DNA from: Mycobacterium kubicae
GTDB taxonomy: Bacteria > Actinomycetota > Actinomycetes > Mycobacteriales > Mycobacteriaceae
Assembly (NCBI RefSeq): GCF_015689175.1
Contig: NZ_CP065047.1
Coordinates: 3,224,001-3,288,000 of the forward strand
DNA: 64,000 nucleotides
Direction: 5' to 3'
Shown here: positions 10,844 to 19,211 of the stretch, piece by piece
How positions within the stretch are numbered: position 1 is the stretch's first letter
Layout of the letters: the number at the start of each line of letters is the position of its first letter
Position numbers and translations under genes: made by a program
Notes under the pieces: model-generated
The model's database searches: none
What the model was told of the DNA's origin: nothing
What the model saw: the letters and a program-made list of their open reading frames with translations, nothing else

Positions 10844-11088
10844 GTTGCGCTCCTTTCCCGCACCAGGAATGGTGTGGCGGATACTCCAACGCTACCGGCG
10901 TTTTCGGTTTGATGTGCGGAGTCAAATGCCGACGCAAAGTAACAACTTGGGTCCCACTGGTAATCTCGCCTTCGACTCCGGCCGAGCGAAAGGACCGCGG
11001 TGATCGCGAATTCCCTAGCCACAGGCCTGAAAGTCGTCGCGGTAACCGCCGCGGCGGCCGCCGATGTGACCTGCACTGCATTTGCAAA

Positions 11089-11715
11089 TTGTTTGTAGTT
11101 GAAGCCAGGCGCGGGACGCGCCGAAACCTCCGCGTAACTCTGGGTGCCGCCATGCTCATGGCGGCGCTGAGCGTGTCGGCGTGTACGCACGACGCGGCGC
11201 GCAAGCTGGCGGCCGACGGGCCGACGGCACCGCCCGCGACGTCGAGCGTGGTTGCCGGTCCGCCGACGGCTCCGCTGCCCGGCGCCGAAGCTCTCACCGA
11301 TGTGCTGTCCCGGCTCGCCGATCCGGCGGTCGCGGGCGCGGACAAGATCAACCTCGTCGAAGGGGCCACCCCCGAAACCGCCGCCGCCCTAGACCGATTC
11401 ACCACCGCGGTGCGCGACGGCGGCTTCTTGCCGATGACGTTCGCCGCCAACAACGTCACCTGGTCGGACAAGAATCCCTCCGACGTCTTGGCCACCATCG
11501 TCGTCACCACCGCCCAACCCAACAATCGCCAGTTCACGTTTCCCATGGAGTTCACCTCATACCCAGGTGGCTGGCAATTATCCCGACAGACCGCGGAAAT
11601 GCTGTTGGCGCTCGGCAACTCGCGGGCTTCCAGCCCGCCGTCCCCGAGCCCGGCCCCGCCACCGCCGCCGCCCGAGCCGGCACCGCCGCCTACCGAACCC
11701 GGGCCTCCCGGCTGA
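11089..11715 (+). CDS. lppK: Putative lipoprotein, LppK-like
   Basis: The mature part is clear: a lipobox (LSVSAC) with the lipidated Cys about 30 residues in, then a soluble domain ([29 protein letters not shown]...) and a Pro-rich tail ending PPTEPGPPG. The start is uncertain. The basic segment RRGTRRNLR before the hydrophobic core belongs to a normal signal peptide, but no ATG or GTG directly precedes it; the expected position is ACG. The nearest usable codons are TTG at 11089 (chosen, 208 residues) and ATG at 11152, which would drop the basic region. Synteny suggests Rv2116; its function is unknown. Confidence 0.75.
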   Translation: MFVVEARRGTRRNLRVTLGAAMLMAALSVSACTHDAARKLAADGPTAPPATSSVVAGPPTAPLPGAEALTDVLSRLADPAVAGADKINLVEGATPETAAALDRFTTAVRDGGFLPMTFAANNVTWSDKNPSDVLATIVVTTAQPNNRQFTFPMEFTSYPGGWQLSRQTAEMLLALGNSRASSPPSPSPAPPPPPPEPAPPPTEPGPPG

Positions 11716-11723
11716 GTCCGCGG

Positions 11724-12020
11724 ATGTGGATCGGATGGCTGGAGTTTGATCTGCTGCTCGGCGACGTGCGCTCGCTCAAGCAGAAGCGGTCGGTGATCAG
11801 GCCCGTGGTGTCGGAGTTGCAGCGCAAGTTCAGCGTGTCGGCCGCCGAGACCGGATCTCACGATCTGCACCGGCGGGCGGGCATGGGCGTGGCCGTGGTG
11901 TCCGGGGACCGCAGCCATGTGGTCGACGTCCTCGACGCGGCCGAGCGCTTGGTGGCCGCCCACCCGGAGTTCGAGTTGCTCTCGGTACGCCGCTCGCTGC
12001 GCCGCAGCGACGACGAGTAG
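11724..12020 (+). CDS. DUF503 family small protein
   Basis: A 98-residue protein starting MWIGWLEFDLLLGDVRSLKQKR, the hallmark DUF503 beginning (family proteins are about 95 residues with a ferredoxin-like fold). It continues with HLHRRAG-like, VAVVSGDR and VLDAAERLVAAHPEFELLSV. The biochemical role is unknown. It begins 8 nt after the lipoprotein stop, so the two are probably cotranscribed. Matches Rv2117 by position. Confidence 0.85.
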   Translation: MWIGWLEFDLLLGDVRSLKQKRSVIRPVVSELQRKFSVSAAETGSHDLHRRAGMGVAVVSGDRSHVVDVLDAAERLVAAHPEFELLSVRRSLRRSDDE

Positions 12021-12025
12021 CCGGG

Positions 12026-12931
<906 letters not shown>

Positions 12932-12944
12932 CTAGGCTGCGGTT

Positions 12945-13793
12945 ATGACCGAGCAGCTGACGGCACCGCCGCGGGGGACGCGTATGCCCCGCCCGGCGCT
13001 GTCGCCGTCGCGGGCGGCGGATTTCAAGCAGTGCCCGCTGCTGTATCGGTTCCGCGCCATCGACCGGTTGCCGGAGGCGCCGTCGGCCGCGCAGCTTCGC
13101 GGTTCGGTGGTGCATGCCAGCCTCGAGCAGCTGTACCGTCTGCCGGCGCCATCGCGTGACCCCGCCACGGCCCGGTCCCTGGTCGAGCCGGCCTGGGAAC
13201 AGGTGATCGCCGCGGAACCGGAGTTGGCGAGCGAGCTGGACACCGAACGCCGAGCCCAACTGCTCGACGAGGCCCGCGCGTTGCTGTCTGGCTACTACCG
13301 CCTCGAGGACCCGACCCGGTTCGATCCGCAGGGCTGCGAGCAGCGCGTGGAGGTGGAGTTGGCCGACGGAACGCTGCTGCGCGGGTATATCGACCGGGTC
13401 GACGTCGCCGCCACCGGTGAATTGCGGGTGGTCGACTACAAAACCGGCAAGGCGCCGCCGGTGGCGCGGGCACTGGCGGAATTCAAGGCGATGTTCCAGA
13501 TGAAGTTCTACGCGGTCGCGCTGTTGCGGTCCCGCGGCGTATTGCCTACGCGGCTGCGGCTGATCTACCTCGCCGACGGACAGCTGCTCGACTACTCCCC
13601 CGACCACGACGAGCTGCTCCGTTTCGAGAAGACTCTGATGGCGATGTGGCGTGCTATTCAAAGTGCCGGTGTGACAGGCGATTTCCGGCCCAATCCGTCG
13701 CGGTTGTGCGACTGGTGCGCCCACCGGGATTTGTGCCCGGCCTTCGGTGGCACGCCGCCGCCGTACCCGGGCTGGCCTGAACCCGTGGCATGA
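12945..13793 (+). CDS. RecB-family PD-(D/E)XK nuclease with Fe-S cysteines
   Basis: A 282-residue stand-alone nuclease domain related to RecB/Cas4/AddB. Motifs in order are LSPSRAADFKQCP (Cys30), GSVVHASLE (His57), GYIDRVDV, and VVDYKTGKAPP with the catalytic D...YKTGK. The C-terminal cluster CDWCAHRDLC has Cys255, 258 and 264. Cys30 with these three would hold a 4Fe-4S cluster, as in AddB and Cas4. Synteny is with Rv2119. It overlaps the next gene by 4 nt. Confidence 0.88.
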   Translation: MTEQLTAPPRGTRMPRPALSPSRAADFKQCPLLYRFRAIDRLPEAPSAAQLRGSVVHASLEQLYRLPAPSRDPATARSLVEPAWEQVIAAEPELASELDTERRAQLLDEARALLSGYYRLEDPTRFDPQGCEQRVEVELADGTLLRGYIDRVDVAATGELRVVDYKTGKAPPVARALAEFKAMFQMKFYAVALLRSRGVLPTRLRLIYLADGQLLDYSPDHDELLRFEKTLMAMWRAIQSAGVTGDFRPNPSRLCDWCAHRDLCPAFGGTPPPYPGWPEPVA

Positions 13794-14566
13794 CCGGTTG
13801 CTTCTACCGCCGCCTTCCTTCCGGCGGTGAGTATCAGGCGTTTGACTCCACCGACTACACCCGCAGCAACTGGAACCGCGAGATCCAGCACGGTTCGCCC
13901 CCGTTGGCGTTACTGACCAAGCTGATCGAGGAACTGTCGGCCGGGTCCGGCAAGCGCATCGCACGCCTCAGCTTGGATCTGCTCGGCGCGGTTCCGGTCG
14001 CACCCGTGCGGGCCAGGGCGTGGGTGCAGCGTCGGGGCTCACGCATCAGCATGGTGGTCGCCGAACTGGTGACCGAGCGGCCGGTGGCGCGGGTGACCGC
14101 CTGGCTGGTCGCGGTCTCGGACACCGCCGATGCCGCATCCGACCGGTACCCGCCGCTTGTCGAGGGACCGGCGGCGCCGCTGCCCGCGGCGTTTGCGGAC
14201 GCCCACGGCTATTTCGATGCACTGGACTCGCGCCCGCAGTACTCCGACGGACATTCCGACGCGGTGTGGTGGTTCCGCCCGCAGGCGCATGTTGTCGACG
14301 ATGAGCCGGCGTCGGCGCTGCAGCGCCTCGCTGCGGTGGTGGACTGCGCCAACGGCGTCGGGGCGATTCTGGATTTCGACAAGTTCGTCTTCATGAACAC
14401 CGACACGGTGGTGCATCTGCATCGCTTGCCCGTCGGCAATGACTTCGCGCTGCGCGCCCGCGCATCCGTCGGACCGGATGGGGCCGGGGTGACCACGGCC
14501 GAGTTGTTCGACACGACCGGGTTTGTCGGAACGTCGGCGCAGACGCTGTTGATTCAGCGTCTGTGA
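13790..14566 (+). CDS. Thioesterase-like (double hotdog) protein
   Basis: A 258-residue protein resembling the 4HBT_3/TesB-like acyl-CoA thioesterases of actinobacteria. It has two similar halves, with an N-terminal NWNREIQHGSPPLALLTKLIEEL segment and a C-terminal half with VVDCANGVGAILDFDKFVFMNTD and a hotdog beta core to the end. The likely substrate is an acyl-CoA, but specificity cannot be read here. It is translationally coupled (ATGA) to the nuclease upstream. I do not recall this gene at the H37Rv position (Rv2119-Rv2120c), so it may be lineage-specific. Confidence 0.72.
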   Translation: MTGCFYRRLPSGGEYQAFDSTDYTRSNWNREIQHGSPPLALLTKLIEELSAGSGKRIARLSLDLLGAVPVAPVRARAWVQRRGSRISMVVAELVTERPVARVTAWLVAVSDTADAASDRYPPLVEGPAAPLPAAFADAHGYFDALDSRPQYSDGHSDAVWWFRPQAHVVDDEPASALQRLAAVVDCANGVGAILDFDKFVFMNTDTVVHLHRLPVGNDFALRARASVGPDGAGVTTAELFDTTGFVGTSAQTLLIQRL

Positions 14567-14572
14567 CGCGGG

Positions 14573-15943
14573 TCAGTCCAGCGGGGTCATCTCCTGCAGC
14601 ACGGTCGGGATGAGTTCGCTGACCGTGGGATGGATGTGCATGGTGCGCGACAGCGTGGTGTAGGGCGCCTTGGCCGACATCACGTCCAGGATGCAGTGAA
14701 TCGCCTCGTCGCCGCCCACACCGAACACGGCGGCGCCCAGGATCTCCTCGGTGTCGGCGTCCACTACCACTTTCATGAAGCCTTGGGTCTCACCCTTTTC
14801 CACGGCGCGTCCGACACGGGTCATCGGCCGTTTCCCGACCAGCGCCTTGCGCCCGGAGGCCCGCACCTGGTCGACGGTGAGGCCGGCGCGCCCGAGCGGC
14901 GGGTCGATGTACAGCGCATAGGTGGTGATGCGGTCGCTGACTCGGCGCGGGTCGTCGTCGAGCAGGTTGGCCGCGACGATCTCGAAGTCGTTGTAGGAGG
15001 TGTGGGTGAAGGCGCCCTTGCCGTTGCAGTCGCCCATCGCCCAGATGTGGTCGACGTTGGTCTTGAGCGTGTCGTCGACCACGATGTAGCCGCGTGAATC
15101 GGTCTGCACCCCGGCGGCATCCAGGCCCAGGTCGTCGGTGTTGGGGCGTCGGCCCACAGCCAGCAGTAGGTGGCTACCTGTGACGGCGTCGGCGCCGGCG
15201 GTGGCGGTCAAGTCGAAGCCGTTGTCCCGCTTGCTGATTCGCACGTCGTCGGCGCCGACGATGATGTCGATTCCTTCGGCTTCCAGGACGTCGCGGATGG
15301 TCGCCGACACGTCCTCGTCCTCGCGGCCGGCCAGTCGCGGTCCCCGTTCGACCACCGTGACCCGGGCCCCGAACCGCCGATACATCTGCGCGAACTCCAG
15401 CGCAATGTAGCTGCCGCCGACGATCACGAGATGTTCTGGGACGGTGTCCAATTCGAGCATCGACACGTTGGTCAGATAGTCGACATCCTCTAGCCCGGGG
15501 ATGTCTGGCACGACAGCGCGGCCGCCGACGTTGAGGAAGATCCGGTCGCCGTGCAGGACTTCATCACCCACCCGCAGGGTGTGCGGATCCTCGAACCGGG
15601 CATGGCCGCGCAGCAGGGTGCAGCCGTCCATGCCCTCCAGCCAGCCCTCGACACCTTTGCGGTCGGTGAGCATGATGTCGTCTTTGCGGGCCTTGACTTT
15701 CGCCATGTCCACGCTGATCTGTCCGGTGCCGATGCCGTACTCGGCGCCGCGGCGGGCCAGTTGCGCGGCGTGCGCGCTGGCCACCAACGTCTTGGTCGGG
15801 ATGCAGCCGGTGTTCACGCAGGTGCCGCCGACATGCTTGCGTTCGATGACCGCGACCCGCTGACCGGCCGCGGTCAACCGCCCCGCCAGCGGCGGCCCGG
15901 CCTGGCCGGCACCTACGACGATTGCGTCGTAGTGCTCTGTCAC
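14573..15943 (-). CDS. FAD-dependent pyridine nucleotide-disulfide oxidoreductase (mercuric reductase-like)
   Basis: A 456-residue class I flavoprotein. It has an N-terminal FAD-binding VVGAGQAGPPLAG, redox-active disulfide GGTCVNTGCIPTK (Cys42/Cys47), an NAD(P) Rossmann segment VIVGGSYIALEFAQ, a second FAD motif HIWAMGDCNGKG, and a C-terminal dimerisation domain with HIHPTVSE supplying the catalytic His-Glu. It lacks the extra C-terminal cysteine pair and N-terminal HMA domain of true MerA, so mercury reduction is not supported. It is better called a dihydrolipoamide dehydrogenase-like enzyme of unknown substrate. It overlaps the DUF4126 gene by 4 nt. Confidence 0.88.
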   Translation of the reverse strand: MTEHYDAIVVGAGQAGPPLAGRLTAAGQRVAVIERKHVGGTCVNTGCIPTKTLVASAHAAQLARRGAEYGIGTGQISVDMAKVKARKDDIMLTDRKGVEGWLEGMDGCTLLRGHARFEDPHTLRVGDEVLHGDRIFLNVGGRAVVPDIPGLEDVDYLTNVSMLELDTVPEHLVIVGGSYIALEFAQMYRRFGARVTVVERGPRLAGREDEDVSATIRDVLEAEGIDIIVGADDVRISKRDNGFDLTATAGADAVTGSHLLLAVGRRPNTDDLGLDAAGVQTDSRGYIVVDDTLKTNVDHIWAMGDCNGKGAFTHTSYNDFEIVAANLLDDDPRRVSDRITTYALYIDPPLGRAGLTVDQVRASGRKALVGKRPMTRVGRAVEKGETQGFMKVVVDADTEEILGAAVFGVGGDEAIHCILDVMSAKAPYTTLSRTMHIHPTVSELIPTVLQEMTPLD

Positions 15944-16422
15944 AGAGCGGCCGCTGCCGCGACGATGGCGAAGCCACCGAGGACGGCCACCGAGTCCTCC
16001 AACAGCGCGATCGGTAGGTCACGCCCACCGTTGGCGGCGACCAGCCGGCGACGCGCCTGGAAACCGCCCAGCGTGCCGAGCACGGCGCCCACCACACCAG
16101 CGCCCAGGCCGCCCCACTTGTAGCCCCACGCGGTGCCGATGACCGCTCCGGCGAACCCGCCCAGGATGAGCCGGACCGCGAACACCGGCGGCGCGGTGCG
16201 CGGCGGCGTCTTCGGCAGTTTGTCGTTGACCAGTTCGGCGACCGCCAACAGGCTCAGGATCACCACTGTCACGATGTTGCCGACCCACGATGCCCAGGTG
16301 CCGTGCAGGTTGATCCAGCTCAGAAACGCGGCCCAGGCGACCACCGCAGGAGCCGTCAAGGAACGCAAGCCCGCGACGACCCCGAGCAGCAGCGCTAGTA
16401 GAAGTACGAGAACATGCGTCAC
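15940..16422 (-). CDS. DUF4126 membrane protein (Rv2120c-like)
   Basis: A 160-residue protein with about four hydrophobic helices (residues 3-20, 45-62, 85-115, 143-160) and Gly-rich turns (LGGFAGAVIGTAWGYKWGGLGAGVVGAVLGTLGG). MTHVLVLLLALLLGVVAGLRSLTAPA is the typical DUF4126 start. The function is unknown. Its stop overlaps the start of the flavoprotein, so the two are cotranscribed and the membrane protein may anchor or support it (inference). Confidence 0.84.
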   Translation of the reverse strand: MTHVLVLLLALLLGVVAGLRSLTAPAVVAWAAFLSWINLHGTWASWVGNIVTVVILSLLAVAELVNDKLPKTPPRTAPPVFAVRLILGGFAGAVIGTAWGYKWGGLGAGVVGAVLGTLGGFQARRRLVAANGGRDLPIALLEDSVAVLGGFAIVAAAAAL

Positions 16423-16492
16423 AGCAATCCCTCCTGGGACAGACCAACAGCATTCAGCGGGACGCTAACACAGCGACGGTGCCGACACATGA

Positions 16493-17353
16493 TCAGAAAC
16501 GGCAGAACCGGATGTCAGAAGCCAGGATGGCTTTGGCGCCGATGGCGGCGAGTTGGTCCATGACGCCGTTGACGCCACGGCGTGGGACCAGCGCCCGGAC
16601 GGCGACCCAGTCGGGATCGGCCAAGGGCGCGATGGTGGGCGACTCCAGCCCCGGGGTGATGGCGGTGGCCTGGTCGAGCACCGAGCGCGGGCAGTCGTAG
16701 TCGAGCATCAGGTACTGCTGCCCGAACACCACGCCCTGCACCCGGGCAACGAGCTGGTCGCGGGCGGCCTTCGCCTCGTGGCCGTCGACCTCGGCCCGTT
16801 CGATGAGCACCGCTTCGGAATCGCACAGCGGTTCGCCGAAGGCCACCAGGTTGTGCAGGCTCAGCGTGCGACCCGAGCCCACCACGTCGGCGATGGCGTC
16901 GGCGACTCCGAGCTGCACCGAGATCTCCACCGCCCCGTCGAGCCTGATGACGGTCGCCTCAATCCCCTTGTCGGCCAAGTCTTTCGCGACGAGGTGGGGA
17001 TAGGCGGTGGCGATCCGCTTGCCGGCCAGGTCTGCCGTCGTCCAGTCCCGTCCGGCCGGGCCGGCGTACCGGAAGCTCGACGACCCGAAACCCAGCGCCA
17101 GCCGTTCTTGCACCGGCGCGTTGGAGTCCAGCGCCAGGTCGCGTCCGGTGATGCCGAAGTCAAGCTCTCCGGATCCGACGTAGATAGCGATGTCCTTGGG
17201 TCGCAGAAAGAAGAACTCGACGTTGTTGACCGGATCGATGACCGTCAAATCCTTGGGATCGGTGCGGCGCCGATACCCCGCCTCGGACAGGATCTCGGCG
17301 GCCGGCTCGCTCAGCGCACCTTTGTTGGGAACCGCCACCCGAAGCATGCTCAT
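16493..17353 (-). CDS. hisG: ATP phosphoribosyltransferase, long form (histidine step 1)
   Basis: A 286-residue HisG. It condenses ATP and PRPP as the committed, histidine-inhibited step. The two-lobed catalytic part covers residues 1-210, with [16 protein letters not shown] and the PRPP-binding region around DVVGSGRTL (about 155-163). A C-terminal ACT-like regulatory domain (about 211-286) ends in [11 protein letters not shown], so this is the self-regulated long form that needs no HisZ. The ATG overlaps the hisE TGA (ATGA). Confidence 0.96.
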   Translation of the reverse strand: MSMLRVAVPNKGALSEPAAEILSEAGYRRRTDPKDLTVIDPVNNVEFFFLRPKDIAIYVGSGELDFGITGRDLALDSNAPVQERLALGFGSSSFRYAGPAGRDWTTADLAGKRIATAYPHLVAKDLADKGIEATVIRLDGAVEISVQLGVADAIADVVGSGRTLSLHNLVAFGEPLCDSEAVLIERAEVDGHEAKAARDQLVARVQGVVFGQQYLMLDYDCPRSVLDQATAITPGLESPTIAPLADPDWVAVRALVPRRGVNGVMDQLAAIGAKAILASDIRFCRF

Positions 17354-17613
17354 AACTTCCGGTAGACGTCTTCAAGGGACAGTCCGCGCGCGATCATCAG
17401 CACCTGCGTCCAGTACCACAACTGGCTGATCTCTTCGGCCAGCGCTTCGTTGGGCTCGTGCTCGGCGGCCAACCACACCTCACCGGCTTCCTCCAGAATC
17501 TTTTTGCCCAACGCATGCACGCCGGCGTCCAGGGCAGCCACCGTGGCGCTGCCGGCCGGCCGGGTGCGGGCACGCTCGCCGAGTTCGGCGAACAGATCCT
17601 CGAAGGTCTTCAC
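17350..17613 (-). CDS. hisE: Phosphoribosyl-ATP pyrophosphatase (histidine step 2)
   Basis: An 87-residue all-alpha MazG-like pyrophosphohydrolase that hydrolyses PR-ATP to [21 protein letters not shown] and [14 protein letters not shown] carry the Glu-rich metal site. GTG at 17611-17613 is the only good start: an in-frame TAA lies four codons upstream. Translationally coupled to hisG. Confidence 0.95.
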   Translation of the reverse strand: MKTFEDLFAELGERARTRPAGSATVAALDAGVHALGKKILEEAGEVWLAAEHEPNEALAEEISQLWYWTQVLMIARGLSLEDVYRKL

Positions 17614-17640
17614 GGCCAGCGATTATTTCACGAGCTCAGC

Positions 17641-18141
17641 TCAGCGCTTCCTTCTCGGTCGGATGCGCGCCTCAGTTTGCGCGAGCGGGACGGTATGGCC
17701 TTCCACACATTGCACGTGGGCAACCACCGATGCGCCGCAGCCCTCGCCGTGGATCAGGTCCAACCGTTTCGCATCGCCCTGCAGCAGCAACCCGAATTCG
17801 ATGAGGCTGACCAGGACCGGGAACAGTTGGCGGCCGCGTCCGGTGAGCACGTATTCATAGCGGGTGCGCTGCCCCGGTGTCTTGTAGGGCTGCTTGGCCA
17901 TGACGCCGGCGTCGACGAGTTGTTTGAGCCGGGTGGCCGCAATCTGCTCGGTGACACCGGCGCGCTGCGCGAAGTCTTCGAATCGCTTGGTTCCCCAGAA
18001 CGCTTCGCGCAAGATAATGAGCGCCGAACGGGTTCCGATGGTGTCCAGGGCACGTTCGATAGGACAGACTTCGCGGTAGCCGGTGCGGTCACCGTCGGCG
18101 AGACGACCCAGCAGCGTCATCGCGTCAGGGGCTGAACTCAT
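17641..18141 (-). CDS. HxlR-family transcriptional regulator
   Basis: A 166-residue MarR-like winged helix. CPIERALDTIGTRSALIILREAFWGTKRFEDF is the HxlR signature, with the conserved Cys26. The recognition helix region is TEQIAATRLKQLVDAGVM and the wing is YKTPGQRTRYEYVLT. Two more cysteines (GCGASVVAHVQC) near the C-terminus could add redox sensing. Its ATG overlaps the stop of the NmrA-like gene, so it likely controls that operon. I do not recall it at this place in H37Rv, where PPE37 lies. Confidence 0.87.
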   Translation of the reverse strand: MSSAPDAMTLLGRLADGDRTGYREVCPIERALDTIGTRSALIILREAFWGTKRFEDFAQRAGVTEQIAATRLKQLVDAGVMAKQPYKTPGQRTRYEYVLTGRGRQLFPVLVSLIEFGLLLQGDAKRLDLIHGEGCGASVVAHVQCVEGHTVPLAQTEARIRPRRKR

Positions 18142-19103
18142 GTCACCAGGCTACCGGCTGACCTTACTGCGGCATAGTCAGTCGTCTCGAAGGCGGCGCG
18201 GTTGCGGCGGACGAAGTCCCGCAAGGTGATCGGCGTTCGGCCGATGAGCCGGCTCAACGCAATGGGATCGGCCGGCGCGGCGCCGCGCTGTGCGACGGCC
18301 TCTCCGACGTTCGAAATGTGGGCTGCCATTGCGGAATTGACCACGCCGTGCGGGTCGGTCTGCGCCACAGCGAGCAACTCTTGCTGCCAGTCGTCACGCG
18401 AAATGGCCTGGTATGTGATCGGTCTGTTGAGTTCCTGGGTGAGGATCTGGGCGATGTCGATGTGGTTGAACGCCTCGGATCCCGCGGGGTAACAGACAGG
18501 ACCGTCGAAGCGATCGGGGTGCAGCAGTGCCGCGACCGCCAGTTCTCCCGCATCGCTGCCACTGATCCACCCAACAGGACTGTCTCCGAAACAGTTTCGC
18601 AGCACACCGGTTTTGCGGATCGAGTCACCGTGCAGCGCCGGGATGTTCTCGTGGAAAGTGGCTGCAACACGTAGGACCAGCGTCTCGAGCCCCGCCCAGC
18701 TCATTACTTCTTCAGCCAGCCACTGCGCGCGGCCCAACTCACTGGGGTGTGACGGGTGCGCCGGCGCCATCGACATCACCACCGTCCGAATGTTATGTCC
18801 GGCCTCTCGTACGGCGGCGCTGTAGTTGGCTGCGGCGCTCACCACGCCAGCGGCCACCGGGTAGGTGAAGTACGCGAGCCCGACGTCGGCGAGCGCGGGC
18901 AGCAGCGTGCGCCGATCATGCAGGTCGCCGGTGACCACCTCTGCTCCCGCCATGGCCAGCGCGTCGGTACGGTCACTGTGGGCTCGCGCCAGAACCCTTA
19001 CCGTGCAGCCCTCTTCGAGCAGTCGGCGGGCGACGTGGGCGCCGGTGGCGCCGTGACGTCCGGTCGCGCCGGTCACCAGAATGTGGGCATCCGCTGGGGT
19101 CAT
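18138..19103 (-). CDS. NmrA/NAD(P)H-binding SDR-like protein
   Basis: A 321-residue atypical short-chain dehydrogenase of the NmrA group. A Rossmann motif ILVTGATGRHGATGAHVARRLL (residues 9-30) is followed by VRVLARAHSDR for NADP ribose and VVTGDLHDRRTL. There is no YxxxK catalytic pair, so it may be a redox sensor or an NADPH:quinone oxidoreductase (QOR2-like). It is coupled to the HxlR regulator by a 4-nt overlap; HxlR-NmrA pairs are commonly involved in electrophile or quinone responses (inference). Confidence 0.82.
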   Translation of the reverse strand: MTPADAHILVTGATGRHGATGAHVARRLLEEGCTVRVLARAHSDRTDALAMAGAEVVTGDLHDRRTLLPALADVGLAYFTYPVAAGVVSAAANYSAAVREAGHNIRTVVMSMAPAHPSHPSELGRAQWLAEEVMSWAGLETLVLRVAATFHENIPALHGDSIRKTGVLRNCFGDSPVGWISGSDAGELAVAALLHPDRFDGPVCYPAGSEAFNHIDIAQILTQELNRPITYQAISRDDWQQELLAVAQTDPHGVVNSAMAAHISNVGEAVAQRGAAPADPIALSRLIGRTPITLRDFVRRNRAAFETTDYAAVRSAGSLVT

Positions 19104-19211
19104 GCTGCGTCTCCTCCGGCCACTGAACCAGTCCGTGTAACAGTGACCCCTGACTCTACCGATGTCAAGTCAACCGGTGCGGTCGGGATGAAGGGTGGAG
19201 AGCGGCTCCGG

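Noticed and set aside
14573..15943. True mercuric reductase (merA)
   Set aside because: No N-terminal HMA domain and no C-terminal Cys pair; no mer operon genes around.
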